From: Candidatus Proelusimicrobium tauri | Lineage (GTDB): Bacteria > Elusimicrobiota > Elusimicrobia > Elusimicrobiales > Elusimicrobiaceae | DNA: 64,000 nucleotides | NCBI GenBank assembly: GCA_002311025.1 | Contig: DBYY01000006.1 | Span: 1 to 64,000, forward strand | Reading direction: 5' to 3' | Part shown: piece after piece, positions 33,700 through 42,875 of the stretch | Layout of the letters: every line of letters starts with the position of its first letter | Numbering within the stretch: the stretch's first letter is position 1 | Position numbers and translations under genes: made by a program | The notes under the pieces: model-generated | Seen by the model: only the letters and a program-made list of their open reading frames with translations | What the model was told of the DNA's origin: nothing | Database searches by the model: none

Positions 33700-35001
33700 A
33701 TGAAAAAATTTTTTCTACTTCTTATATTTGTCTTTCTTTATAATGTTTTATATGCCACACAAATTCATAAAATAACGGTAGAAACAACGGCTCTGCCGGA
33801 GCATTTTGTAAAGGATCGTTTTACTCTAAAAGAAGGCGATTTTTTTTCGCTTCAAAAATACGAACAGGCAAAACGAAACTTGGAAAATACAAAATTATTT
33901 AAGTCTTTAGATATTTTATACAAAGAAGGTAAAGAAGGTGTAGATATTCATATAAAAGCGGAAGGACATACTTATATTTTGCCCGTTTTATTCGGTTTAA
34001 GCGTGGATAGACATTCTGTCGGTGTTTCTTTAACTGTAAAAAATTTAGCAAAAAAGGGGGAAAGTTTTTATTCTTATTTTGGCTATGGGCGGGATGGCTT
34101 TGATACGAAAAATGAAATAAATTTCGGTAGAAATTCTTTTGATATATATTATACTCATTTGGACTTTACCCAACATTTTTACAAAAACGGATGGTATAGC
34201 CGTAAAGGTGTTTTTCTTGTTGCTGATAAAAAAGATAAATATACTGATTTTTTGTTTAATAAAGTCAAAGGTATACAAGATAATTTTTTTATTTCTTACA
34301 CTTACCAATTTTCAAGTATATGGAGTTTTTTTATTACGCCGGAATATGAATATTATCTTTATCAAAATAGGGCGTTGGATAGCGGCAATCACTCTCGCTT
34401 AACTTTTGGTTTACGCTACGGAGATCATATCAATGCCGGTATGAGTCTGCGCGGTTTAAATAAGATAGGGCATATAGAAAAAAAAGATATATTAAAAAAT
34501 TTATCTTATCTTCAGCAGGGAAAACTGCTAGAAATTTCTTACATGGCGGGTGGTAAATGGAGCGCGAGTGATTATAATATTTCAAAACTTGCCGTTGAAG
34601 GCAGTTATCTTTGGGAGTTTAAGAGACATAATACTATTGCTTTATTTAGCAAATTTCAAAAGGCCTTTTGCGCGCCTTTCAGTAATTTGGTAGGTTCTTC
34701 CGATTTGCTGTTTGATATAGGTATTTACGATAGAGAGCAACGTGGCAAAGAAGGTCTTTCCGCCGGTTTGGAATTAACTTTCTTCCTTTTGCGTAATGAA
34801 ACAGGCATAATTCTTCTTTCTCCGTTTTATGAACAGGCCTATATTACTTCCGGCGGAAGTTCCTATAAATCGCACAGCGGAATCGGCGCAACGTTTGCTT
34901 TGCGTTTATGGAATATTCCTTTACCTATGAGTCTCAATTTTACGCATAATTTAAGTGATTCAAGTCAGCATCTCGGTTTTAAAATTGAAGGACATTTTTA
35001 A
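33700..35001 (+). CDS. Omp85/BamA-like outer-membrane protein with a single POTRA
   Basis: 433 residues. A signal peptide (1-20) is followed by one POTRA-like domain (~22-88: FTLKEGDFFSLQKYEQAKRN, then KLFKSLDILYKEG and VDIHIKAEG) and a beta-barrel of about 330 residues with alternating aromatic strands, ending GFKIEGHF. BamA has five POTRAs and TamA three; one POTRA is close to small Omp85 or two-partner secretion-like proteins. It may insert or export a partner protein or lipid; no exported partner gene is adjacent. It is flanked by terminators and the tRNA-Val locus. Confidence 0.78.
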   Translation: MKKFFLLLIFVFLYNVLYATQIHKITVETTALPEHFVKDRFTLKEGDFFSLQKYEQAKRNLENTKLFKSLDILYKEGKEGVDIHIKAEGHTYILPVLFGLSVDRHSVGVSLTVKNLAKKGESFYSYFGYGRDGFDTKNEINFGRNSFDIYYTHLDFTQHFYKNGWYSRKGVFLVADKKDKYTDFLFNKVKGIQDNFFISYTYQFSSIWSFFITPEYEYYLYQNRALDSGNHSRLTFGLRYGDHINAGMSLRGLNKIGHIEKKDILKNLSYLQQGKLLEISYMAGGKWSASDYNISKLAVEGSYLWEFKRHNTIALFSKFQKAFCAPFSNLVGSSDLLFDIGIYDREQRGKEGLSAGLELTFFLLRNETGIILLSPFYEQAYITSGGSSYKSHSGIGATFALRLWNIPLPMSLNFTHNLSDSSQHLGFKIEGHF

Positions 35002-35009
35002 TTTTTATA

Positions 35010-35223
35010 GCCAATAAAAAATGCCCAGTACAGGATTTGGTCACAAGTCGCCTTACTGACGTGCGGCGCTTGCGACCCCGCCTCGCGATACTCGCCTTTC
35101 ACTTCGTTCAAACTCGTATAACGCTCCGGCTTTCAAATTCTGCCACGCATAAAGCAGTTTATGCGTTACTGTTCATTTTTTATTGGTAAAAATGCCAATA
35201 AAAAATGCCCAGTACAGGATTTG
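35010..35223. repeat. Duplicated tRNA-Val 3' end flanking a ~184-base insert
   Basis: A 30-base sequence at 35010-35039 recurs exactly at 35194-35223. It contains the last 16 bases of tRNA-Val (T-arm 3' side and acceptor) plus its downstream flank, so the left copy is a tRNA 3' remnant. The intervening bases are richer in GC than their surroundings and include a GCATAAA/TTTATGC hairpin and, next to the right copy, a perfect 13-bp inverted repeat (35174-35186 with 35195-35207). This is the pattern of attachment sites left by an integrase, with almost all cargo lost. Confidence 0.75.
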
Positions 35224-35277
35224 AACCTGTGACCTTTCCCATGTCAAGGGAACGCGCTACCACTGCGCCAACTGGGC
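35206..35277 (-). tRNA. tRNA-Val (anticodon GAC)
   Basis: 72-base cloverleaf with acceptor GCCCAGT / ACTGGGC, discriminator A, anticodon arm TTCCC-TTGACAT-GGGAA giving GAC, and T-arm ACAGGTTCAAATCCTGT. CCA is not encoded. Reads GUC/GUU valine codons. Its 3' part is duplicated at 35010-35039. Confidence 0.95.
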
Positions 35278-35368
35278 TTAAAACTATAAATTTATTATAG
35301 CATATTTACACTGGTAAGTAAATTTTTTATTAAACTTATTTTACTTTCTGTGTTTGTAGGCGACTTTT

Positions 35369-35698
35369 TTACTTTAAATTTTTTAAAGCATCTTGATTGT
35401 TTTTGTGTATTTGGGCTACTGTTTTGCAAGTTTTTAAATCGGTACAATCGGCGCAGGTTTCAAAATTTTTACTTTTTACGCATTTGCGCACTTGGCAAAG
35501 GGAACTGCAGAAAAATGTTTTTGCACCTTCAGTTCTGCATCCTGTGCAGTTAATCATTTCCGGCGTTATGACGGCATTATTTAATTTACTCCACAATTTT
35601 GCGGTTTTTTCTCTTAATTTATTATCGTTATTAAGTGTTGCTTTATATGCGTCGCACTTTTCACAATCAAGTCCGCAACAGGCAATTAATTTTTTCAT
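35369..35698 (-). CDS. DUF3795 family Cys-rich protein
   Basis: 109 residues with a dozen Cys in the order expected for DUF3795: CCGLDCEKCDAY at the N-terminus, INCTGCRTEG in the middle, then CSSLCQVRKC and CADCTDLKTC near the end. The Cys pattern suggests Zn or Fe-S binding. No activity is known for the family, which is common in gut anaerobes. It lies 5 bases after the next upstream gene on the same strand and may be co-transcribed with it. Confidence 0.85.
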   Translation of the reverse strand: MKKLIACCGLDCEKCDAYKATLNNDNKLREKTAKLWSKLNNAVITPEMINCTGCRTEGAKTFFCSSLCQVRKCVKSKNFETCADCTDLKTCKTVAQIHKNNQDALKNLK

Positions 35699-35703
35699 AA
35701 ATT

Positions 35704-36312
35704 TTAATAATTATCATTGGATGAAGTCATTTCTTTATGTATTTCTTTTAGTAAATCAAAAAGGTCTTTTGTGGTAATATCAAGTAAAAATGTCGAACCT
35801 AAAATAACAAAGTTCTTTGTTAGTTCGTAATCTCTAATAAGACCCTTTTTGTTAACTTGTTTTTTATGGTTTACAATATTTTGTATGGCTGAATCAATAC
35901 ATTGTAATACTATATAAAAATGAGAGCCCTTGCCACTGTTTACTTCTTGCAGTTTTATATCCAAAATATCTTTCCATACAATAAGCACACAAGAGATATT
36001 TCTGCCAGAAAAAACGGGATTATCAAAAATTCCAAGATATTCTTTATTGATAGATAAAACCAGCGAACGTTGGTGTGGTAATAAAACAAGTCCCATTTTT
36101 AATGCTATACATAGCAAAAAAAGACCGCCCAAACTGCCAAATATCATAGTAGGTGTGCTACTCTTAACACAACCCCAAGCGAAACTTGCAAGGGCAAATA
36201 TCACGCACACAACAACCATACCGGTAATTTTTTTCTTACTAACTGAAAAATCAATATTTTCGCCGTGTTTTATTTTTTCTTTAACACATGCTATATCCAT
36301 TTTAGCATCCAC
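35704..36312 (-). CDS. Membrane protein of unknown function
   Basis: 202 residues: a cytoplasmic start, two membrane segments close together (~30-75), then a soluble beta-rich domain (~85-200). The pattern, two helices then a PH-like domain with a GIFDNP turn, resembles STM3941-type proteins by eye only. The GTG at 36312 is supported by AGGA 7 bases upstream; an ATG four codons later (36300) is the alternative. Confidence 0.6.
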   Translation of the reverse strand: MDAKMDIACVKEKIKHGENIDFSVSKKKITGMVVVCVIFALASFAWGCVKSSTPTMIFGSLGGLFLLCIALKMGLVLLPHQRSLVLSINKEYLGIFDNPVFSGRNISCVLIVWKDILDIKLQEVNSGKGSHFYIVLQCIDSAIQNIVNHKKQVNKKGLIRDYELTKNFVILGSTFLLDITTKDLFDLLKEIHKEMTSSNDNY

Positions 36313-36370
36313 TTTTATATCCTATTTAGTTATATTATATATCATCTTTACTAAACCTGCTCTTAAAATA

Positions 36371-36402
36371 AAAAAGCCCGTTCTCATAAATAACGGGCTT
36401 TT
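36371..36402. terminator. Intrinsic terminator
   Basis: AAAAGCCCGTT pairs with AACGGGCTTTT (11 bp) around a 9-base loop. On the - strand it lies just after the GIN-domain gene, which it should end. Confidence 0.85.
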
Positions 36403-36419
36403 CAATAGGATAAGAGCAA

Positions 36420-37106
36420 CTAATCAAAAGTAAATTCCACGCTGCCGTCTTTATTAACTTTTTGGGTATTTGCGCTGGTATTGCTACCCTTTTGCGTAGC
36501 AATTAAATCTTTTGTATCAATTTCGGCAAACATACCTTTGTCAAGAATATCAAGTTGTCCTGTTCTGCCGGATAATTCCACTTCTGCGCGGTCTAAAGAA
36601 GAAACACTAATTTTGTTTGCTTCAATATAATCAATATCTACGGAAGAACTTCCCTTTGCATCAATTTTTACTTGCCCGATATTAACATTTTTCAAAGAAA
36701 CTTCTCCGTTTTTGCGTGTTTTAATTGTTAAATCTTGCCCTTGAAGGTAAGTTTGATTTTTAAAATCAGCCTCGCCGGAAACGACAATTCTGTTTAAAGC
36801 AGGGGCATTAACATGAACTGCCACATCATCGTCATCTCCTGTAAAAAACGGCTGATTATATTCAATAAGAAGAGTATTTTCTTTTACTTTAATTTTAATG
36901 GCTTTTACCAGTTTAGCAGGTCCGCTTACTGTAAAAGAATATCCTTCTCCCTGTGAGAAAAAAACATTAACATCACCGCCATTTACTTCAATAGCGGAAA
37001 AAGCGGGTGCATTAGGCACTTCGCGTGTTTTATATTCTTGTGCCAAAGCGGGAACGATACTTCCAAGCATGGCAATTATTGTTAGCATTTTAATTATTTT
37101 TTTCAT
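36420..37106 (-). CDS. Exported GIN-domain (DUF2807) protein
   Basis: 228 residues. A signal peptide (1-22, ending PALAQ) is followed by a DUF2807 beta-helix-like domain: FSAIEVNGGDVNVFFSQG, then repeated short strands (VVSGEADF, KTRKNGEVSLKNV, DAKGSSSVDIDYI, SSLDRAEVELSG). These head-GIN proteins are exported and of unknown function, frequent in Bacteroidetes and other gut bacteria. It is a single-gene unit between a terminator and a divergent promoter region shared with cstA. Confidence 0.85.
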   Translation of the reverse strand: MKKIIKMLTIIAMLGSIVPALAQEYKTREVPNAPAFSAIEVNGGDVNVFFSQGEGYSFTVSGPAKLVKAIKIKVKENTLLIEYNQPFFTGDDDDVAVHVNAPALNRIVVSGEADFKNQTYLQGQDLTIKTRKNGEVSLKNVNIGQVKIDAKGSSSVDIDYIEANKISVSSLDRAEVELSGRTGQLDILDKGMFAEIDTKDLIATQKGSNTSANTQKVNKDGSVEFTFD

Positions 37107-37190
37107 ATTTAATCTCCTTAAATAAATTATAACAAAAACAAATTATTCTTTTGTTATCTTAAAAGTTGTAAAATAAATATAGAGGTGCTT

Positions 37191-38642
37191 ATGATTAGTT
37201 TTTTTGTGTGTCTTGGATTATTAATCCTGTCTTTTTTTACTTACGGCAAATATGTCGAGCGCGTTTTTGGCCCGACAAAAGACAAAACACCCGCTATTCG
37301 CTTTAATAACGGTGTAGATTATGTGCCTATGCCGCTTTGGCGTATGGTGCTGGTGCAACTTTTAAACATAGCAGGGCTTGGCCCTGTGTTCGGTGCTATT
37401 GCCGGCTCTTTATGGGGGCCGAGCGTGTTTTTATGGATTACCCTAGGCACTATTTTTGCCGGTGCGGTACATGATTTTTCTTGCGGTTTCTTGTCTCTTC
37501 GTAATGATGGCCAATCAATTTCCGAAATTACGGGTATTTATTTAGGTCCGCGCGTTAGAAATTTTATGCGTGTTTTTAGTGTGATTTTGCTTGTTATGGT
37601 GGGTACGGTTTTTGCTGTCGGTCCTGCAAATTTACTTGTATTTTTATTTAAAGGCCATGTTGCACAAGGAACCCTTTTAACAAATAGTTATTTTTGGCTT
37701 GCTTTGATTTTTCTTTATTATTTTCTAGCAACTTTTCTTCCCATTGATAAGATAATAGGGCGCGTTTATCCTTTCTTTGGTATTTGTTTAATTGTTATGG
37801 CTCTTGGCGTAACGGGGGGGATGTTTGCGCAAGGTTATCAAATTCCAGAAATTAATTTACAAAATCTTCACCCTAACCATTTACCTGTTTGGCCGCTTAT
37901 GTTTATAACGGTGGCGTGCGGTGCAATATCAGGCTTTCACGCAACGCAATCACCGCTTATGGCGCGTTGTATAACAAGCGAATATCAATCGCGTCAGGTC
38001 TTTTACGGTGCAATGGTTATGGAAGGCATTATTGCTCTTATCTGGGCGGCAGCAGGTTGCGCCATTTATGCTAGAACGGGCGGTCTTATGACCGGCTTAC
38101 AGGAAATGCTAAAAAACAGCGGTCAAGCCGGAGTTGTTTATGATATTTGCTTAAAGACAATCGGCCCTTTAAAAATTGGAACAATTTCTTTTGGCCTTCT
38201 ATTTGTAATGATTGGCGTAATTATCTGCCCTATTACTTCGGGCGATACGGCTTTTCGCGCTTCGCGCCTTGTACTTGCCGATTGGTTTAAAGTGGACCAA
38301 AAACCTTTTTTGAAACGCTTATGTTTGAGCGTGCCTCTTTTGCTCGCGGGCGTGATTATCAGCCAACGTCCCTATGATATTATTTGGCGTTATTTTAGTT
38401 GGTCTAACCAAACATTGGCTATGATAGTTTTGTGGGCCGCCACCGTTTATTTGTATAGCAAAAAGAGAAATTATTATCTTACTCTTATTCCGGCTATCTT
38501 TATGACGGCAGTAAGTGCCACTTATTTCTTAATCGCACCTGAATGTTTGCATTTGCCGGCCAAAATTGCCTGGCCTTCAGGTCTTGTCTGTGCCGGTATA
38601 ATTTCCTCCTACTTCATTGCTAAAATGAAAAAAGGTAAATAA
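37191..38642 (+). CDS. cstA: CstA family carbon-starvation/pyruvate-peptide transporter
   Basis: 483 residues, at the short end of the CstA family, with about 13 hydrophobic segments. Recognisable: NIAGLGPVFGAIAGSLWGP near residue 60, AGAVHDFSCGF near 90, and SGFHATQSPLMARC near 247. CstA-like carriers take up pyruvate or peptides. ATG 37191 is chosen because AGAGG lies 5 bases upstream; a GTG is 6 bases earlier. Its last ~40 codons reappear as two fragments at 59425 and 63230. Confidence 0.9.
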   Translation: MISFFVCLGLLILSFFTYGKYVERVFGPTKDKTPAIRFNNGVDYVPMPLWRMVLVQLLNIAGLGPVFGAIAGSLWGPSVFLWITLGTIFAGAVHDFSCGFLSLRNDGQSISEITGIYLGPRVRNFMRVFSVILLVMVGTVFAVGPANLLVFLFKGHVAQGTLLTNSYFWLALIFLYYFLATFLPIDKIIGRVYPFFGICLIVMALGVTGGMFAQGYQIPEINLQNLHPNHLPVWPLMFITVACGAISGFHATQSPLMARCITSEYQSRQVFYGAMVMEGIIALIWAAAGCAIYARTGGLMTGLQEMLKNSGQAGVVYDICLKTIGPLKIGTISFGLLFVMIGVIICPITSGDTAFRASRLVLADWFKVDQKPFLKRLCLSVPLLLAGVIISQRPYDIIWRYFSWSNQTLAMIVLWAATVYLYSKKRNYYLTLIPAIFMTAVSATYFLIAPECLHLPAKIAWPSGLVCAGIISSYFIAKMKKGK

Positions 38643-38664
38643 AAACGACCGGCTATAGTCTCTT

Positions 38665-38976
38665 TTATTTTTGTAAATGTCTTCTTGAAATTTCTTTTAA
38701 ATTTTCATCAAAAGAAATTACATTGCCACCGCGTTCAAAATTGATTGTTGTGGAAATACTTCTAAAATCGCCAACAGTAGATTTATGCTTTTCCGTTATT
38801 TTGCGGAATTTCTCGTCATATATTGCATAATAATCTCCGCGCATAAAGACCATATATTCTGAATTAAAACCCTTTAAATCCCCTACAACAGAAGTATGTT
38901 TGTCTGCTATTTTTCTTCCGTTTTCGTCGAAAACTTTATAATAATTACTTTGTAATTCAATATCTGATATAGCCAT
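38665..38976 (-). CDS. Small repeat protein of unknown function
   Basis: 103 residues made of about two and a half beta-type repeats of ~33 residues (FDENGRKIADKHTSVVGDLK and YDEKFRKITEKHKSTVGDFR are equivalent; FDENLKEISRRH is the last half). No signal peptide. The repeat recalls WG-type beta repeats. A strong AAGGAGG site precedes the ATG, so it is likely expressed. The function is unknown. Confidence 0.65.
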   Translation of the reverse strand: MAISDIELQSNYYKVFDENGRKIADKHTSVVGDLKGFNSEYMVFMRGDYYAIYDEKFRKITEKHKSTVGDFRSISTTINFERGGNVISFDENLKEISRRHLQK

Positions 38977-39081
38977 AGAACCTCCTTTTTGTGCCTACCA
39001 AATTATACCTTAAAATATAGATATTTGTATAATTTTTATGAATTGTTGAAAAAACTTAATATAAACTAAAATAAAAACTTC

Positions 39082-39109
39082 TTGACAACCTTTTTAAAAA
39101 TAATATAAA
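39082..39109 (+). promoter_or_regulatory. Sigma-70-type promoter
   Basis: Consensus -35 TTGACA at 39082-39087 and -10 TATAAA at 39104-39109 with a 16-base spacer. It points to the small gene at 39217, giving a leader of about 100 bases. It is the best promoter match noticed in the window. Confidence 0.7.
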
Positions 39110-39216
39110 TTATTTATATAAACTTATTTTAAAAATACAAAATAAAAGTATTATACCGATAGGATATTCACAAGGTATACTGCTTTTATAAATAATAATA
39201 GTGGGGTAATTATTAT

Positions 39217-39543
39217 ATGTTAGATATTAGTGATGTTTTGGCATCTTTAGATATTTGTATGCCAAAAAGGGAAGACCGCTTTTGTGTTTCCAGCGAAGAT
39301 GACGGTAAAGGTTGCGTGGTTGTGCATAAAAATTATATATACAATCCAAAACGCAAATCCCGTCCTATGAAAATTCCCGTAAGATATTTTTTAGCAACAG
39401 CGATAAATTTTGTTGACGGTATTTACGAGGCGCATTATTTACCGCCCGAAAAGAAGGAAAATCCTCAAGTTTACAAACGCCGTTTCAAGCGTTTAAAAAA
39501 GTATTTAAAAGATTATCCTATGGAAGAAAATATCTTTTCTTAA
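39217..39543 (+). CDS. Small basic protein of unknown function
   Basis: 108 residues, no signal peptide and no membrane segment, very rich in Lys/Arg in the second half (YKRRFKRLKKYLKDYP). GGGG lies 11 bases before the ATG, and a near-consensus promoter is ~110 bases upstream. No family recognised. Nucleic-acid binding is possible from the charge alone. Confidence 0.6.
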   Translation: MLDISDVLASLDICMPKREDRFCVSSEDDGKGCVVVHKNYIYNPKRKSRPMKIPVRYFLATAINFVDGIYEAHYLPPEKKENPQVYKRRFKRLKKYLKDYPMEENIFS

Positions 39544-39570
39544 AAACTTTTTAACCTATTTATTGGATAT

Positions 39571-41085
39571 TTATTTTTCGGAATTTTCTTTGTGAAATTC
39601 TTTGGCTTTTTTGCCGACTAAAGCGTGCAAGTTCCTTTGTGTCGTTTTATAAATTATTTTTCTAAAACGCCACAAAGCCCATATATTGGGAACAGTCATC
39701 ATTGTCATAGTACAAACGACAAGAGCCCACATAAAGCGAGTGGACATATTGGCCTGTGCCGTGCGTAAAACCGACTGTTCTATAAATAAATCGGTAGAGA
39801 AACTTGTGCCGATAATGCCACCTATAAATACCAGTATTACAAATAATATTCTTGATGGTTTTATCAAGATATTAGAACCTTTGCATAAAAATTGAAGGGC
39901 TTTTTCCATATAATATCCCCAACCGATAATGGTGGTAAACGAGAATATAACCAAAGAAAATACCAAAATCGGCGTGCCGATATAAGGAACGGTTTTAAAA
40001 GCACTGTTACACAAGTTTGCGGCATAAACATTCGGGTTTGTATAATCACCCGCCAAAACAATTACGATACCTGTTAAACTGCAAATAAAAATAGTCCAAA
40101 AAACGGAAGTCGCAGAAATAATGGCCATTTGTGTTGCGCTACGTGTGCGCGCAGCGGCTGCTGCAATAGAAGCACTTCCCAAACCTGCTTCAGTTGCCAT
40201 TACCGCACGGGTTACCCCTGCCGTAATGCCTGGAATCATGGCCCGTATTAAAGCAATAATACCTATTCCCATAGCACCGCCCACAACTGCTTTACCTGTA
40301 AAAGCACCTTTTATAACCGTCAAAATAGCAGAAGGAATACTAGCAAAATTCATAAAAATAACAACTATGGTAATAAATAAGTAAAGAGTACCCATAATAG
40401 GTACTAACCATTCGGAATAAGAAGCAATACGCTTTACTCCGCCTAAAATAACAACCGCAGAACAAAAAGTTACAAATAAAGAAGAATACCAAGGATTAAG
40501 GTTGTATCCTTCCCGCAAAGCATCGGCAATGGAGTTTGTTTGTAAAGAACTTCCGCCGGTAAGTCCCATTAATAAGGTCCCTAAAGCAAAAATAATACCG
40601 AGCCATTTTACTTTTAAAATATTGGAAAGATAGTACATCGGTCCGCCGACATACTCTGCATTGTTTAGACGAACTCTGTATTTAAAAGCAATTAAACATT
40701 CACTATACTTAATAGCAAAATTGAAAAATCCCGCTATCACCATCCAAAATAAAGCACCGGGACCACCTTCGGCGACGGCTGTTGTTACACCGATAATACT
40801 GCCTGTGCCGACGGTCGCGCCTATCATCATAGCAAGCGAACCGAAACTGCTCACCATACCTTCCGCTTCGGCTTTGGATAAAGAAAGTTTCATGGCAGAC
40901 CACGTATATTTTTGGATAAAACGTAATTTAATCGTAAAGTAAATACCCAAAGATAATAAGAGGAAAATCATCGGAGGTCCCCAAATAAGGGCATTAAAAA
41001 GATTCATTACATCATAAAAACTCTGTAAAGAAGGGTTAGAAAAAAGGCGCCCGCAGGCGTCTATTAATTGTAAAAAAATATTCAT
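39571..41085 (-). CDS. Alanine/glycine:cation symporter (AGCS family)
   Basis: 504 residues with about ten to eleven membrane segments. The AGCS signature is clear: ATVGTGSIIGVTTAVAEGGP near residue 88-107 and EAGLGSASIAAAAA near 297. It imports alanine or glycine with Na+. It fits a host-associated amino-acid user. It stands alone, transcribed toward the small gene at 39217. Confidence 0.93.
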   Translation of the reverse strand: MNIFLQLIDACGRLFSNPSLQSFYDVMNLFNALIWGPPMIFLLLSLGIYFTIKLRFIQKYTWSAMKLSLSKAEAEGMVSSFGSLAMMIGATVGTGSIIGVTTAVAEGGPGALFWMVIAGFFNFAIKYSECLIAFKYRVRLNNAEYVGGPMYYLSNILKVKWLGIIFALGTLLMGLTGGSSLQTNSIADALREGYNLNPWYSSLFVTFCSAVVILGGVKRIASYSEWLVPIMGTLYLFITIVVIFMNFASIPSAILTVIKGAFTGKAVVGGAMGIGIIALIRAMIPGITAGVTRAVMATEAGLGSASIAAAAARTRSATQMAIISATSVFWTIFICSLTGIVIVLAGDYTNPNVYAANLCNSAFKTVPYIGTPILVFSLVIFSFTTIIGWGYYMEKALQFLCKGSNILIKPSRILFVILVFIGGIIGTSFSTDLFIEQSVLRTAQANMSTRFMWALVVCTMTMMTVPNIWALWRFRKIIYKTTQRNLHALVGKKAKEFHKENSEK

Positions 41086-41206
41086 GAAAATTTATATCTT
41101 CTCCTAAAAAGTATAAATACTATTCTACTATTTTTTGAGAAATTAGGTATAGATATGCCTTTATCTTTTTTGTCTTATACCTCGCCAAAAGTATGTAAGT
41201 TAGGCA

Positions 41207-41878
41207 CTATTTAATTGATTTTTTGATTTCTTGTTTTACTTTGTTTAGGTCACTACAAGAAAGAAGGGGAATAAGCGCATCAATTTCTTCGATACTTTTA
41301 TCCCACCATTTTAGTTTTAGAAGTAAATCAATTAGTTCATCGTCAAAGCGTTTGCGGATAATTTTTGCCGGGTTTCCGGCTACTATTGTATAAGGTGGGA
41401 CATCCCTTGCAACCACACTGTTTAGTCCGATTATTGCGCCATCGCCGATATGTACTCCGGGCAAAATAGTGGTGTTTTGACCTATCCAAACATCATTACC
41501 TACAACAGTATCACCTTTTAAGGGTAATTCTTTTGCTACGGGGGCTAAAGCATTGCCCCAATCTCCACCCATAATATAAAAGGGATAAGTGCTTGCACAG
41601 TTCATTCTATGATTAGCGCCGTTCATAACAAACTCAACCCCTTTTGCAATTTGGCAAAATTTACCTATAATAAGTTTATCGCCGATAAAGTTATAATGAT
41701 GGGTTACATGTTTTTCAAATTGCTCTGCGCCGTTTACATCGTCGTAATAAGTAAAATCTCCAACAATAATGTTAGGATTCTTTATTACATTTTTAATGTA
41801 GCAAAGACTTGGGATTTTCTCATTTGGAAAAATTTTATTTGGATCAGGTATCTTTTTCATACTTTTATTATAGAACAT
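41207..41878 (-). CDS. Vat/CatB-type xenobiotic O-acetyltransferase
   Basis: 223 residues forming a left-handed beta-helix of hexapeptide repeats (VVGNDVWIGQNTTILPGVHI, DGAIIGLNSVV). The N-terminal PDPNKIFP, the inserted loop with catalytic-type His in FVMNGANHRM, YPFYIMGGDW and the C-terminal VAGNPAKIIRKRF follow the streptogramin A acetyltransferases (Vat) closely. It likely acetylates a hydroxyl on a xenobiotic; true streptogramin resistance is unproven. The start could be ATG 41878 or ATG 41860; neither has a ribosome site, and TATAAT overlaps the region between them. Confidence 0.88.
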   Translation of the reverse strand: MFYNKSMKKIPDPNKIFPNEKIPSLCYIKNVIKNPNIIVGDFTYYDDVNGAEQFEKHVTHHYNFIGDKLIIGKFCQIAKGVEFVMNGANHRMNCASTYPFYIMGGDWGNALAPVAKELPLKGDTVVGNDVWIGQNTTILPGVHIGDGAIIGLNSVVARDVPPYTIVAGNPAKIIRKRFDDELIDLLLKLKWWDKSIEEIDALIPLLSCSDLNKVKQEIKKSIK

Positions 41879-41982
41879 TAAGCATAAAATTTAAACTCTC
41901 TGCCAAAACCTTATTAAATTGATAAAATATAAGTGTAACAATGTTGCGTGGCTTACAAAGCGCGCAAAAACTAGGAGAATAT

Positions 41983-42660
41983 ATGAAAAAATATACTGCC
42001 GAATTATTAGGCACTTTTGTTTTGACCCTCTTTGGTTGCGGTTCCGCAGCCATTGCAGGTGCAACGCTTGGCACTTTAGGTATTGCTTTTGCGTTTGGTT
42101 TATCTATTGTAGCGATGGCTTATGCTATTGGCAACATTTCCGGCTGCCATATTAACCCGGCTGTTTCACTTGGCGTATGGATGAGCGGAAAAATGACCGC
42201 CAAAGACTTTTTTGGCTATGTTCTTGCACAATGTGCTGGTGCTTTACTTGCTGCCCTTGTTCTGGCCGCTATTATCAATATGACCGATTTAGGTGGTATT
42301 GCTGCAACCGGTTTAGGTGCTAACGGATATGGCGTTGCCTCCTCTGTTGGTTTAACTGCCTGCGGTGCTTTAATTGTTGAAATCATTTTAACTTGTGTTT
42401 TTGTGCTTACCATTTTGGGCGTAACCTCTGGCGAAAAAACATCGGCCATTGCAGGTTTGGTTATCGGTTTAACTTTGACTTTTGTGCATATTATGGGTAT
42501 TCCTTTAACAGGCACTTCCGTTAACCCTGCCCGCAGTTTTGGCCCAGCCTTAGTTTTAGGCGGACAAGCCCTTTGCCAATTATGGGTATTTGTGTTTGGT
42601 CCGTTTATAGGTGCTGCTTTAGCGGCATTAATTTATAAAGGTTTTAACAAAGCCAAATAA
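41983..42660 (+). CDS. aqpZ: Aquaporin (AqpZ type)
   Basis: 225 residues with six membrane segments and the two half-helices HINPAVSLGV and TSVNPARSFGP. His in FVHIMGIPLTG and the Arg of the second NPA motif match the narrow water-selective filter of AqpZ rather than a glycerol channel. ATG 41983 with AGGAG 6 bases upstream is chosen over an in-frame ATG 42 bases earlier. A terminator follows directly. Confidence 0.95.
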   Translation: MKKYTAELLGTFVLTLFGCGSAAIAGATLGTLGIAFAFGLSIVAMAYAIGNISGCHINPAVSLGVWMSGKMTAKDFFGYVLAQCAGALLAALVLAAIINMTDLGGIAATGLGANGYGVASSVGLTACGALIVEIILTCVFVLTILGVTSGEKTSAIAGLVIGLTLTFVHIMGIPLTGTSVNPARSFGPALVLGGQALCQLWVFVFGPFIGAALAALIYKGFNKAK

Positions 42661-42682
42661 AGAACTTTAAGCAATCAAAACA

Positions 42683-42710
42683 CAAACCCCCGTAAGGGGG
42701 TTTTGTTTTT
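42683..42710 (+). terminator. Intrinsic terminator after aqpZ
   Basis: AAACCCCC and GGGGGTTTT form a tight hairpin with a 4-base loop, followed by a T-rich tail. Confidence 0.9.
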
Positions 42711-42875
42711 ATGTAAATATCGGTTCTGATATGGCAAAGATATTAGGGGGAGCATCTTTTTGGAATGATAAGTATTTGCTTTTTTATGTTCACACAATGG
42801 TAGGGAATATTATATAATATATATAATTCTAAACACTTAAGTAAAGGGGACTTACAGTGTATTTATAGGTAAAAA

